DNA from: Oxytricha trifallax
Lineage: Eukaryota > Ciliophora > Spirotrichea > Sporadotrichida > Oxytrichidae
NCBI GenBank assembly: GCA_000711775.1
Contig: ARYC01000649.1
Coordinates: 62,001-126,000, forward strand
Length of the DNA: 64,000 bases
Direction of reading: 5' to 3'
The position numbers and the translations under genes are program-made. Under the pieces are notes generated by a model that did not search any database, had not been told where the DNA came from, and saw only the letters and a program-made list of their open reading frames with translations. Shown here in pieces: positions 47,361 through 59,800 of this stretch (positions are counted from its first letter, which is position 1; each line of letters starts with the position of its first letter).

Positions 47361-47492
47361 TTGCTAAATTATAATTAATTTAGGAAATTAAATTATAAAT
47401 AGCTGGACTTTACTATTGACGGTACAACCTTATCTCATCTATAGAGCGAGTTACCTCCACTTTAATTTCACAAGTCAATTAAACTTTAGCAA
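47361..47492. mobile_element. Internally deleted palindromic MITE, copy 7
   Basis: The element is 132 bp between TA at 47359-47360 and TA at 47493-47494. Ends are TTGCTAAATTATAATTAATT and AATTAAACTTTAGCAA. Inside is TAGCTGGACTTTACTATTGA followed by the ACCTTATCTCATC block, which in full copies sits in one arm. The other arm is lost. It lies between the two tandem paralogues. Confidence 0.85.
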
Positions 47493-47554
47493 TATTTTAT
47501 TTTTAAGATAAAATTTCATCTTGTATAATTTCGAGTTTAGAGTATAAGAGGCAG

Positions 47555-48886
47555 ATGGAAGACTATAGAGTAGAGTTAGTGCTTACCTACAAAAACCATG
47601 TCTCAAATGTACTTTCAAACTCAAAGACTGGTTGGTTAGCAGTCTCTAGCTAAGTTTATGGGTCTTCATCTTGATTTGGAGCAGATTTTCATAAAAAACT
47701 CAGAGAGATAAGGAGTAGGAGTTTTCAGAAAGAATGGATGTATCATTAATACCGGTGATAACATGACCAAGGTTTAAATTGCTATAATTAACTTAAAACA
47801 AAAATTTATACTTCAATTTAGGATTTAATTATTATCTAACTTATTTCGTTATAAGCTGCGCAAGAAGAACTCAAAAAGTTTTGTACTCTCTCATCCTATT
47901 GTTCAATTCCTGCATCTTCCAAAAGTTAAAGTGAAAGAATGGTTGAATGTTCTTACACTTAATTAAATTCTGTCTGCTAAGAGCAATTTTTCAACAGCTG
48001 AGAAGATTCATTACCTCAAGATAAATAGATTATTTCTCAATCCCACTATTTTTTAAAGACATTTTTAGATATTTTCGGCAAATTAATAAAGAATCAAATT
48101 AAGATCTTGGAGAACGCTTTGGAGAGGATACTCAAAAAGATCTTGAGGCTACAGGAGCTCGTGAGTATATACAGACCTTGCAAGATCGGTATCATAGACT
48201 AGAAGAGACTTGATTCTAACATTGGTGATGAGTACTATGAATATGTTTCAATAGTTTATAAATAACTCTAATTGAGCATTTAAATATGAAAGAGTTACTA
48301 AAATATTAATGAAATGTTGACTGTGTTAAGATTGAGGAAAAGCTTGTAAATGGAGGATTTGATTTCAATATTCCTAATCGCAACACTGAATCTACTTTCC
48401 TAAATGATGATTTTTCTTTTCAAGAGGGCTATAGTAACTTCAAATCTTAAAAAATTAAAGCTGGTAGTCAACAAAATTAAATCAATAGATTTATGTAACA
48501 TGCAAGATTAAAGTCTGAAAATTTTCTATTATGGGTTACAATTTTTAAAATTCTCTATTTAAAATGAGTGGTAGAGATAACAAGAGAAAGAAGATGAGAG
48601 AGCTTAGAGACAGAGTTAGATTGAAGCACTAAATGAACAAGAATTTGATGTGTCTAAGTATTTAAGACAGGTTTCTATTTTTGTTATTTTACTTAATGCA
48701 GAATATTGAGTCTTAGAAAATATTATCTTTCATGGTCAATTAATAGAATTATTAAATAACATTGATCGATTCATTTTAACAATAAAAAGCTTATTTAATT
48801 AATAATTGTACCTCATTAAGTTTTAAGATTCTGATGGAGAAATGCCTGGTTTGGATCTGTGTATGAATCGATTAATGCTATTTTGA
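47555..48886 (+). CDS. Tandem paralogue 2 of the preceding gene
   Basis: The exon with LPTKTMSQMYFQTQRLVGQQ, SLAKFMGLHLDLEQIFI and GVFRKNGCIINTGDNMTK aligns with paralogue 1. Later pieces are KNQIKILENALERILKKILR (like the coiled region of paralogue 1), KIEEKLVNGGFDFNIPNRNT, NDDFSFQEGYSNFKSQKIKA, EWQRQQEKEDERAQRQSQIE and FDVSKYLRQ. A last exon has DSDGEMPGLDLCM before a TGA near 48886. The protein level is more diverged outside the shared block. The start and several splice sites are uncertain. Confidence 0.55.
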
Positions 48887-49219
48887 AAATATATATTGCC
48901 TAGTAATTGACAACTATTGCTTTTGGTTTCTTAAATTTATGAATTTTTGGATTGCTTAGATGATTTAATTTATTTTCACTTACTAAATTATTTTTAATTC
49001 TACTCTTCATTAATATTTTGAGTAGGAAGCTGTCAAAAACTTATTATTTATATCAGAAGCCTCTTTTACATTTTCATCCCTAAGACTATGTTTTATCATG
49101 GATTCCTTTTGTCTTGCTTTGTTTTCTCAAAAGCTTGCTTATTAATTTATTAGTGAATTCCGTTCCCTTATATCATTAATATTTCTAATATAAAATTAGA
49201 ATGTTATTTTTAATGAAAT

Positions 49220-52200
49220 TCATGATAATTTGATTTAATAAGAGACACGATTAATCCTTTTAGAATCAAAACTCTGATATTGATTTGTGGTATTTTAATT
49301 TTTGGTATTACTTTCACGATTTTGAGTAGATGGCAAGGCTCCTATACTCTGATGAAATCTGTTTAAATCGCTGTTCAATCTACTATGACTACCATTCTTA
49401 TCTTCTTAGATATTTGATTTGTTTATAAGTTGCTGCTAGTTTTTGGGGATATATTCTTTCATGTTACTATTATTTTAGTTAATTAAAAAACAAATTTTCA
49501 TAGGTATATTTTTCAATTCTATTTAGATATTATATTAGTAAAAATTAATATATTGTAATTCTCTCCAATCATAGGGATCGTTAAATTTAACTTTCAATTT
49601 ATTCTATGGTACATAATGTGAAAGAGGCTGTTTCTTGTGCTCTTTATGTGAATGAGTATCACTATTAATATTGTTATAATTATGGTTATGATTTGTTCTA
49701 TGTTTTAGTATTGGCTTTTATAAATGAATTTTAGATTATTGTTTAGGATTATTACTACTAGCAGCTCTTCTCTATCTAAAACAAATATTTTTCTAATTCC
49801 AATTAAAATTTAATGAAACTAAAAGTAATTTGTTAACTGGTTAATATATTAGAATTTATATATCTGCAGTCTGTGCATTGAGAATCAAAGCTAGATTCAC
49901 TTAATGCTGATTAATTTCTTGGATAATTCACAATATCTCCTTTCTTTCTTGATTTTGGAAAATCATATTAAATTAATTAAGTATATATATTTTTGAAAAA
50001 CTATAATAAATATATTTAATTTTTCTATTTTAAGATTAGATGCTCATCTACTCATGATTTACTATCTTAATTATATTATTACTCTTTTAATGCTGGTCTG
50101 CATTTACAAAGAAAATTAATTCAAATTTAGAGATTGTCTAAATACAATTGTATTGTATAGATTTATAGTATTTTTAGCGATTCCTAGTGACCAATCTGCC
50201 AGCACTTTTAGTTTAATATACGTTGCTTTAATTTCTAGATTACCATTGATATGAATTCTTAATATGTTACTTATTTTAAACTTATCTATTATTATTGTAG
50301 TTGTTTTGGTATCCATTGTCAGTCATGGAGTTGATATAATTATTAAGTATAAAAATTTCAACATAGATTAGGTAAAACAATTTAACGTATTATATCATTA
50401 TCAGTCATCATAATTTGGTCATCTGATTCTTCAGGAACAAATTCTGGATCAGCTAGCATCATTAAATCCTGTATTTCATTGAATCCCTAAATTTTAATTT
50501 TTGGAAGCTATACTCGCTTTAATAATGTATTGATGATATATATTCATTCAAACAGTTATTTTAAAATTATTAAATAATTTTATTAAGCTTATCAAAATGT
50601 TTATTTGACTAAGACCTCTTGTAAAGTCAAACCTTCTATGGTTTTCTGCGCTAAGTAAGCGTTTTCATATCAATTTAGTTAATTCGTGAGAAGGTTTAGG
50701 GGTTTTTAGTCTGTAATCGCCCGACTGAGTTTGAACTTACTTTATAAAATTTTAAATAAAATATATTTTAGACCTCTATAACTCCTAATAGAAATATAAA
50801 TTCATTAATTTTGCAAAGTTATGATGCTGAAAATCTTAGTCCTCTTCATTTAAATTGTCTTAATTATTTCTTTTTTAGCTAGAATTCTTGGGCTTGAAAA
50901 CCTCTCTGACAAACTCTGAGTACTGCTATTTCCTCTAAAGCAACTGCTTCTTATCCACTTAAGCTTACTACTTGTATAAATTTAATACGCAATCTTTATT
51001 ATATACACGCACTCTTAATAAAATTACAATGTTTATTTTTAAGTGTTCGTAGACTTATTGATGCTCTTTCAGGTTCAGTTCTTCTATAGGTCGTTTTTAG
51101 TTTTTAATAATAAGGTTTAAAATAAAAGATAGATATTATTAATAATCATTATAAACCAAAGCAAGCAGGAAAAATAGGCTTAAAAATTGTTATTTTTGGA
51201 ACATAGAATTTATTTAAAAATTGAGCATTAAATGACACCCTAAATAGTTTTTAATCTTTTGGAGCTAAATTTTCCTTTCATATTCTTCTTAGCTCTCTAT
51301 ATGTGAATAAATTTACTGCATTTTCTGGATATAATCTCTACTTTTTGGAAGAGACTGTATTACTTGAGATTTAAGACATGTGTTAAGACAATCATTCAAA
51401 CTTTTTATTCGCATTTGGATTTTGATAGAGAGTAGACGGGATGAGATTTATGTCTGTTTGAGACAATCTTGTGGTTGAATAGATTTGATTTTAGCATAAA
51501 GAGCCATCTAGCTTTTAAGTAAAAAATATGCTTAATTAATAATATAAGATTGATATTAAAAAGTCTATCAGGATTAAATATTTTGTGAAAAACTCAACTT
51601 AAACTATATAATATTATGATAATGAGAATTAATCATGACATTCAAAACCCCAAAACCCCTTAGTGAGGTTTATAAGTGCTTTGATTTGTATGGTAGAGTT
51701 GGGGTCTTATTGGGGTTAGTAGAGAAATTAGGCCAAATTGCAAAATGAGAAATAGAAATTAGCGAAATTTAGGGTCTATTTATGATGAGAAATATCTAGA
51801 TTTGTTGCTTAAGCTTAGGTATGGTACAAGTATTTATATGGACTAAGTCAAACCAGTGCTAAATTATTCAGCTTTAGCTAAGGTCCTATGCAAGACTGCA
51901 TCAACTGTTAGGTACCACTACTTGCTTGCTGTTTAGCATTTCAATGCTGGTATTAAAGCTCATCCTGCAAGAAGATAAAAGTTCTCTCAGAAGCATATTG
52001 ACTACCTCTGCGACTCGAAGACTTTAAAGTATTGGGCACACTTTCCACTAGACTAGCGAGCTGTGATGTTTCATCGCAAGTTTCCTGACATGCGTATCTC
52101 TCCTTAGACTATAGCCAACATTTATAGAAGAAATGGTATTACTTTCAAGACTGTCAACAGAGTGAAGAGAGTGATTGATTTTACAGTGCCATTTTATAGT

Positions 52201-55200
52201 AATAATTTAAACTATATTATATGATTAAATGCAGAGAGCTATTACTAATAACATCAAGTTCATACACGCTGATGAAGCTGTGTTTACCTTTAACACCTTT
52301 ATTAATAAGTCTTGGTATAAGAAGTATGATAATATAGAAGTCTACGATTAGAAAGTAAAGGTTGTAACCCATGCAATTTTAGCAGGTATTAGTGAAGACT
52401 CTGGCTTAGAAAGTTATGTTATTCATCCTCGCTCTATTAAGCGAGAGTAGTACATAGAGTTCCTACATAAGATGAGAGATAAATACAACGATTAGGAGAT
52501 CATCCTGTTTTTTGACAACCTCTCAGTTCATAAGACTAAGGAGTCTAAGAAAGCTTATGAAGAGTTAAACATAACTCCTGTTTACAACGTTCCTTACAGC
52601 CCTTAATTTAATGGAATTGAATTCTACTGGAGTTAAATCAAGACTCACTACAAGAAACTGCTGTTGTATCACATTATGCATGACTTACCTATAGATACAG
52701 TAGATTTGATTCAGAGTTGCTGCAAGAGAGTGAGCATAGATAAGACAACAGTTTGTGCAAGAGAAGGAAGAATGAATTTTTATAAATAGGTTTTAGATTT
52801 AAATTAATGAATATTATCACATATTAAACGAACCCTTAATAGGATTAGGATTATCTTTCTTCTCTTCCTCTGGTGCTTTGCTAGGACCCATGTTACTTCT
52901 CTTTGAACCAGCACCAGCATCGATGTTCATTTCATCTGGCTTTTAAACATCTTTATAAAGTCTCTTGCTCACTTCATGAATAGTCTATGATTTTCTCTCT
53001 CTGTGAATCTTTGCATGCTCTTTCATTAGGAATATACCAGTGCCAGGTTTCCCTACAAAGTTATGAATCAAATCTTCTTTAAAGAGGTATGGATGCTTCT
53101 TAAGCTCTGCGAGCCAGGTCTCACTGATTAGAATGCCTTGCTTCTTTTAATCATCAGGAGAAATAGAGTAGCGTTTCTTGTGAGCTTCTTCAATGATTTC
53201 TCTAAGATAATTTTCTCTTAAAGTGCCTAGAACACCAAAGAAGAAACTCATATCTGGAAGCTTGTTTGAGAGTTGTTTCTTAGTAGGAAGGTAAACAACC
53301 AACTCTTCGTCTTTCATAGCATCCTCGTAAAGATAAGTGACAGAAATCTCTGGGTAGTTTGTAATCTCTATCAACTTAATCTCTTAATTTTTGAAAGCTT
53401 TCTTCTCATCACAGAGGATAGCTTTTAAAAATGATATTTTGGTACCTTCCATGGTTGGAAGAAATAAACCAACTAAATCAGTTGTTTAAGTATACATTGT
53501 AATATTACCATGTTGAGTGAGGTATCTATAGAGGTCTTCTTTGCTTCTAAATCTTGAGATCTTTTCTTGAGCCTCAACCCTCTTCATTACAGTACTTGTA
53601 GATTCCATCTTTGTTCCTTCTCCTATTAATGAATTTCAAATAATAATTTATAGACTTCTGGATCCTATTGTTTAAAAACTTACTATTAAATATGAGCATC
53701 TTATGCGAGGTCAACCTGGTAAAGATACGTGGAGAAAGCTGGCAGAAGCTGTAGCAAACTTCAGAGATTGAGCTCCATTTTTTATCAATTTAGTTCCATT
53801 AAATTAGTACTAAATTTGTATAAATATAATTAGTACGGGTACTAAATCCGTTTATTTTTAATTGGTACCAATTTAATAGTACCAAAACTTAATTAGTACC
53901 TAGTTTTAAACTAATGAGGTTTTAATGGAAAAGTTCCAAAATGGTTCAAAACTGAATTGGTACCAGTACCAACTTAATTTTATGCTTGGTTGGTACCAAA
54001 TTTAAAATTATTAAGTATGAAATTATAAAAATTATAGTTATAAACTAAGCATAACTGAGTATCAACCATTATTGTTGCAGGATTACCTCCTGCTCACCTA
54101 AACTTTAGCAAGGGAAGTTATTACTGATTAATAATAGTAAATTAAATTTTAATTTAAACATGGCGGCTAACTTAAATCGTAAGGCAGTTTCTCTTGGAAC
54201 AGGTTAATCATTGCTCAACTTTGGCTCCTCCAAGAAACCAGAAGTAATTTATATTGAAAAGGAGGTAGAGCTAAGAGCTCTAGAGTTTGAAGCTGAGGTC
54301 TTTAAAATTTAAGTTTAAAACAAGAAGTAGAGTGCTGAGATGGGAGTTTAAACATAAGTTGAATTTATTGAGGAAGATAAGGAACAGCAACCAATAGAAA
54401 AGATAAAAACATTTTAATGTGAAAACTGCTAAAATTTCTTCTCAACTGAGTCTAGCTTGAAGAGGCACACCTAAGAAATACACTCTGGTAGAGCTAAGAT
54501 CTACTTCAAGCATGATAAAGTAGATGGTAGGTATTAATGCACAACTTGCATGATGTCTTATACTCACTCAGCCAAAGTTAAGAAGCACATGCAAAAACAT
54601 CACCTTAGTGAGTTCTTGATTTAAGATTAAGAGACTTAAAAACTTGTACCAGCAAAGAGAAAATAAAATACTATTGAATCTCAAAGAGAGCAGCAGGAGA
54701 AGCTCAAGAGATAAAAAAGATTTGAATCGATGAACTAACCTGCAAATTAAGTAGTTATCGTGTGTTTACAAGAGAGAGAGAGCTATGTATATTCCTGCTC
54801 TAAATGCAATCGACATTGAGAGCTGTATTGAAAACTATTTAAACATAGACGTCCCTAACAAATCAAAACTAAAAGTTGTAGATGAATATGCATACAAGAT
54901 ATATCCTTTCAGCTACCTCATTAAGAATGAGTAGTATCAAAATGAATTTGCCAATGAATTTATTATACTTAAAGAGGATAGAAAAGGAATTGCAAAATTT
55001 TGCTCACGTTGGATGGAGTTATTCTTGGCTTTGGTTTCATAGCTCTTAGACTAAAGAAATTTGAAATGACTCTAAGAGAATACCTATATCATAATAGATA
55101 CCCAGATGATCTCAATGAAATACTCTCATAGATGAAAAAGGGTGTGAAAGAGCTTCATGAATTAGGTTATGTTCACAGAGATTTGAAGCCAGAAAATGTA

Positions 55201-56590
55201 ATGCTGAACCTCTGTCCTTTAGAAATAGTAGTCATAGATTTCAATAGAGCAATAAGATAAGAGATAGTAACTCTAGCAAAGTTGCTTGGCACTCCTGGAT
55301 ACTTCCCAACAAGAGAAAAGTGGACGAATGGCTCTGTTTAATGGGATGTATGGGCAGTAGCAGCAATAATATTAGAGTGCGACATGGAAAGTATGGCTTA
55401 CTTTGGCACTAAGCATAAAAAACAATCAATAAGCAGTAGAATGAGGTTTGAAAAGAAGTAAGCACTATTGTAGAGAAGATTATAGTAAGAGCACCTGCTT
55501 ATCCAAGATAAACCTTAGAAGATATGTTATAGCCACTTTAGACAGCAAGATTTATGAGATAAAACAAAGATAAGCAGATAAAATTTGTTTGATTTAAGTA
55601 CTCTAATACTCATTAAATATTCATTAAATTCACATAAAACTTGCATTTTCTCTACTAACCCCAATAAGACCCCAACTCTACCCTACAAATCAAAGCACTT
55701 ATAAACCTCACTAAGGGGTTTTTTGGTTTTTATTTAGCTATTGAAATGTGAGTTTTTAACAGGACTTAAGTTTAAAATGCTATCCTTATCATCTTTCAAT
55801 CTCAGTGTATTATTCTCTTCTGTTTTATTATAAATTTTAGAATAATCTATTTCATTTTGAATAAAAAGTTTACTCTAGTTTTATCGTGATCTATTTTGCT
55901 TTTCTTCCCTTAATTGTTTCAAGCGTTATTATACTTCTTAGAAGTCTTCTCTGAGTTCCAATTAAGATTTTAACAATTTATCAGAGGATGTATTTTTCAA
56001 TTTCTATGGATTATCATAGCTGGTCATAAAAGTATTGTCTTGGTAATCTTACTCATGTGATAAATTAGACTGATCTAAAACTATAATTAATGGGCCTTTC
56101 TTAAGCTTTTTTAACTTAGGTGTTGGATCTTAAATGTCTTTAGAAGATTAATTCTTTAATTACTGAAGTTTTTGGGATTAAAAGGTGGCATTGAAATTGT
56201 CTTTAGCATTTTAATTATTTTTAGGTTATTTTTTCAATTTATCTTCGCTGTAACTTTGCCTCTCATATATTTATAATATGAATATGTAAAGTGATTTGTC
56301 ATTATAGGGATTAGATATTCAAATTGAAAATGATATCAAAAAGAAAATTAAGAACTAAAATCTTGTTTGCCCTCCAATCCTATTACCTTGCTTATCAGTA
56401 GAACTCTCATCGTCAGATTCATAGTTCTCTCTACTTTGTTCCTGTAATTCCATATCTCAAATCTTTCTCTTAAGTAGTTTCAACTTTTACTCATTTTAAT
56501 TGCTGAATTCCTCAATATTTTTAGGTTTTTATCTATTTCTCTTATTCTGATTTCTAATTTAGCCTGAGTTTTCATTTTCTATTAATGTTA
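49220..56590 (-). CDS. Large coiled-coil, N/Q-rich gene apparently split by the TBE element
   Basis: Minus-strand coding lies on both sides of the transposon. Upstream part (about 56590-55740): NSGQIRNQNKRNRQKPKNIE, MELQEQSRENYESDDESSTD, FMTSYDNPQKLKNTSSDKLL and LREDFQEVQQRLKQLREEKQ. Below the transposon: ESQEEYERKIQLQKIKNYLG, IEELNLKEHQQVYEHLKI and QYSEFVREVFKPKNSSQK in a frame open for about 180 codons. Then come AQKTIEGLTLQEVLVKQTF, MLADPEFVPEESDDQIMMTD, an N/Q-rich exon (YQNNYNNNRQVQNKQHIKNS) and NDPYDWRELQYINFYQY, ending ...KRINRVSYQIKLS at TGA 49220-49222. One frame also stays open across the TBE insertion point after excision. That it is one gene is inferred from strand and composition; it could be two. 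A cytoskeletal role is plausible but unproven. Confidence 0.5.
51745..52810 (+). CDS. TBE transposase (42-kDa class, DDE), frame broken once
   Basis: ATG 51745 opens a frame with YDEKYLDLLLKLRYGTSIYM, LAKVLCKTASTVRYHYLLAV and MRISPQTIANIYRRNGITFK, an HTH-like N-terminal region, closing at a TGA near 52232. The catalytic half continues one frame over from about 52232: IKFIHADEAVFTFN (first Asp), QEIILFFDNLSVHKT (second Asp) and YSPQFNGIEFYWSQIK (Glu), ending VLDLNQ at TGA 52808-52810. These are the D, D and E of IS630/Tc1/mariner transposases. The junction at about 52200-52235 contains gtaataatt...atgcag, but removing those 36 nt does not fix the frame, so a frameshift is more likely than an intron. 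Confidence 0.9.
52817..53608 (-). CDS. TBE opposite-strand ORF (22-kDa-class gene)
   Basis: An intact frame of 263 aa runs from ATG 53608 to TGA 52817-52819: MESTSTVMKRVEAQEKISRF, LIEITNYPEISVTYLYEDAM, LPTKKQLSNKLPDMSFFFGV, ISETWLAELKKHPYLFKEDL, and a charged tail NIDAGAGSKRSNMGPSKAPE. The position between transposase and kinase genes, on the other strand, matches the third TBE gene of unknown function. The length is somewhat above 22 kDa, so either the start is internal or this subfamily is longer. No known domain is visible. Confidence 0.8.
53640..54110. other. TBE internal spacer with GTACC-rich repeats
   Basis: Between the two inner TBE genes, the segment of about 53795-54000 contains many short GGTACCAA/TTAGTACC units in both orientations. 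No ORF was seen. It may hold the divergent promoters of the two flanking genes, which both point away from it. Confidence 0.6.
54160..55557 (+). pseudogene. TBE zinc-finger/kinase gene (57-kDa class), frameshifted
   Basis: ATG 54160 gives MAANLNRKAVSLGTGQSLLN, two C2H2 fingers (FQCENCQNFFSTESSLKRHT and YQCTTCMMSYTHSAKVKKHM) and a basic linker. Reading is lost near an AG-dinucleotide run at 54770-54781 (frame ends in CSKCNRH then TGA). The kinase part uses another frame from about 54785 (NYLNIDVPNKSKLKVVDEYA, KIYPFSYLIKNEQYQNEF) and shifts again near 55010 to GVILGFGFIALRLKKFEMTL, ELGYVHRDLKPENVMLN (catalytic loop), IVVIDFNRA and GTPGYFPTREKW, ending at TGA 55555-55557. HRDLKPEN is intact; the DFG position reads DFN. 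At least two frameshifts make this copy a probable pseudogene unless editing or small eliminations repair it. Confidence 0.85.
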
Positions 56591-56829
56591 GAAACTGATA
56601 TGCCCAAAATTTTAATCTATTATATAAATAGACAAATTATACAAGTTATTATTGGAGAGTGATCCGTGATCGAGACTGTAATAATCGCTACTGTAACAAA
56701 TCTCGCCCCCGTGTATTGAAGTTACAATTATTTAAATTAATTAAAGTTATGACTGTTTTCAAAATTCAAATTATTTGATCAAACGTGGAATTTGAGTTAA
56801 TATAAATATTGAAGTTTTCGATTAGACTT

Positions 56830-59800
56830 TGTGCAAAGTGGCATTATTCTAAGAATTCTTCCTCAAACTCTCTTTCTAGTGAGGATTCGAAAATTTTTAT
56901 TAATCGTTAAGCTTTATAAGTTGTAACTCTTGAGAAGGAGAAGACTCTTATTTTTCCATTTATTATAATAATTTTTTTTATTATCTTATTCCTTAATATT
57001 AATAAAACTTCTTTTTATTTTAGTTAGCATAAAATTTACAGGAGTTTTTAATGTAGAGTGTATACTGCAAATCTGAAATAATCCTCAGCATTCTTTGATT
57101 CTACCAATACCAATATAGGGCTAAGCATTTGGTATCAACCAGAAGTACCATACCCAGGGGTTGATCTCAATAAACTGAGGCTTAAAGATTGACTTATTAG
57201 TGAAACAACTTGAATAATAAATTAATATTAGTCAATTTAATCATAATTTTGAATATATAAAGATGAAGATACCCTTCCACCTGATCTCGAACATGATATA
57301 AGATCTCAAAAGTATAAATAATAGTTAAAATAAAATTAAAGAATAAATTTTATATGCCATTTATTATTCTTTTTTAACTTTGATATGTCATATCAAATTC
57401 GATTTAAATAGATAATTTAGAAAAACTTCCCCTTTGACCACTATTTGAATGATAGGCAATTTGACAGTTTAACATTCACTGATTAATACAAAAGCAAACA
57501 TCTCTTGCCCATGTTTCTCAGTAAAATCACTCCACCTGATAGCACCTATATTGACTTTTGATCTTTTTTGTTATGAAGGATAAAAATATATAGAACGTTT
57601 TAAATGGAGAAAAACTAATATATCTATATAAATTCAGATAGACTTTGACAGCAGTGAAAGTGGTTCTTTGATAAGAGGTATAAGGACATTAGGAGAAGTT
57701 GCTCATTTCGTACGATGTATACCCTTCAAGAATCATGAAGTTTTAATTTAATTAATTTCTTTAGTCATAGAAGAGAAAAGTGTTTAATTTATTTTGTATA
57801 GTATAACACATTAAGTCTAGAATATCTGTCTTCTCCTGACTTCTTGTTAACAATGAGAGTTGGGTCAATTGATGAGCATGCACTTCTTATGGCGAGTATG
57901 TTTAGAGCAGTTAAATCTGAAACAATTGAGGATATCGAAGCCAATATTATTTACAATAAAATATTTATCAGAATGATCATATTTATAATAAAAATTAATG
58001 AATCTATCAAATTAAAACCAAAAGAAATTAAATTAAAATAAAGAAGCCAAATTTGAGCAGAAAAAGTTGCTCGCTTTAGAAAAGGCGAAATAGACATTAT
58101 AAGGGGAATTAGACGATGTAGATTTTGATAACAACTAAGACGAAAATAACGATAATGATGAAAAAAGCCCAAATGCTGATAACTTGCAGTAAGAATAAAA
58201 AAGTTGAAGATAAGCAAAGAAACCCCTATTGATTCCAAGTTAATTAACCATTTATAAATCACAAATGAAGTTGCTACAGTAAGCAACTGTGCAGCAAGCA
58301 ATGAACGATGTAAAAAAGAAAAAAAAGAAGAAAAAAGGGCAGGCTGGGTATCACGAAGAAGTGGAAAATGCAGGGATAAATGATAGAGTATTCGTGTGTT
58401 TAGGCAAACTTAAGGAAAGTGGCCAGACTCACTCTTGGGTAATGACCCTTAATAACACTTATGATGAGGTTACCTTTTGGAATGTGAATTAGCCTTAAAA
58501 ATATGTAAACTCTAATTGATTTTAAATCGTGATTCTAAATATAAGATCATTACCTATTGAGTTACTTTTACTTTCATAGTGTAATATAGAATGTAGTTTA
58601 CTAATTGGCAGAATAATCGAAGGAGAAGAAATGAATCTTTAAGGCTACTTAAGCCCCAATTTTACCGACTAAGAGAAAAAGCAATTAGAGAAATATAGGC
58701 AACTGTAAAGAGAGGAAAGTGCCTATTTATCAATACTTTTATATAACTAAAGAGTCTGATCTGAATTATATAATTTGACTGTTTCCATTTCACAGAAATG
58801 AATAAATCTATGAACGAGAGCAAAAGGTCAGGTGGCTCTGGAAATGTTGTAGATGAGGATGAAGAAGGAAAGGAAGATTTCTTGTCAAGTCAAGAAAGCA
58901 AAGAAATTACTGATGATGAGAAAGAATCAGACTCAGATTTTATGGATTAGATGGATAAATTAGTGTATTTCGAGGATCTACCAGATATACACTTAATCAA
59001 TATTCATTTAAATCAAAACATTTTATATTAACTTTTTGTGACTCTCTAAAACAAATAATCTTATAAATGTATAGTAATGGTCTATAAATAATTATAGTTT
59101 ATTTTTGGAATTTATTCACAAATATTAACCATATTATATATTTAATACAAAGGCGGAGATATAAACCTTGTGGGTAAATTGAAAGCTCTTTCTAAAGAGA
59201 AGTAAGACCAACTAAAAGAGTTAGATTATTTCTCTGACGATGATGACGATAAAATAGTCTAGAAAAAGCCAGTGCATAAATTTCAAGAGAAACAGTAAAA
59301 GGAGAGAATTGAAAGGGAGAAGAAAAAAGTTGATAAGCATATCTGGCCAGTGGAGACGTTTTATTATAAGCGATATGGCAGGAAAGCTGAGAAAATGCTG
59401 TTGCCGTACTCTTAGATTGATTTCTTATTTAATCATTAGAATATCTGGGATAATCTCCAAAATCCTAACCCTGCTCATATTTGTAAATGAAAAAACTAAT
59501 AGTTATAGATATTTACCTTAACTAATCCATTTTGATATACTTTTATAATTTATTTCGATATTTATTAAATAATTACAGATAAATTTCCACCTACACAACG
59601 AAAGCTTATGGCTCCCTTTAATTTCAGACTTAAACATAAAACATCCACTCATTCTTTAAGAAGAACTAGAACTTAAAAGACAACTAGAAGAAGAACTCAA
59701 GCCTACCCCTGCAAATCTTCAAGAAAATGATAAAGATTAAACATCTGCTGATAAGGAAAAGATTAAGAAGTAGAGGAAAGGTAAGAGAGACACTCTGTTG

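Larger units (their letters stand above)
51643..55731. mobile_element. TBE: TBE-family transposon (Tc1/mariner-like, telomere-bearing)
   Basis: The element is 4089 bp with ATT on both sides (51640-51642 and 55732-55734), a fit to the ANT target of TBE elements. The left end CAAAACCCCAAAACCCC is the 17-nt hypotrich telomeric repeat. The right end is its diverged complement. The inverted terminal repeats run about 80 bp (TTAGTGAGGTTTATAAGTGC onward). Inside are a DDE transposase, an opposite-strand ORF and a zinc-finger/kinase gene, the known TBE layout. TBE elements are germline-limited and their transposases take part in macronuclear genome rearrangement in Oxytricha. Frameshifts in two genes suggest this copy is decaying. 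Confidence 0.95.

Noticed and set aside
51643-51660. CAAAACCCCAAAACCCC as a chromosome end or telomere-addition site
   Set aside because: The matching inverted repeat at 55715-55731, the ATT duplication and the genes between show it is a TBE transposon end.
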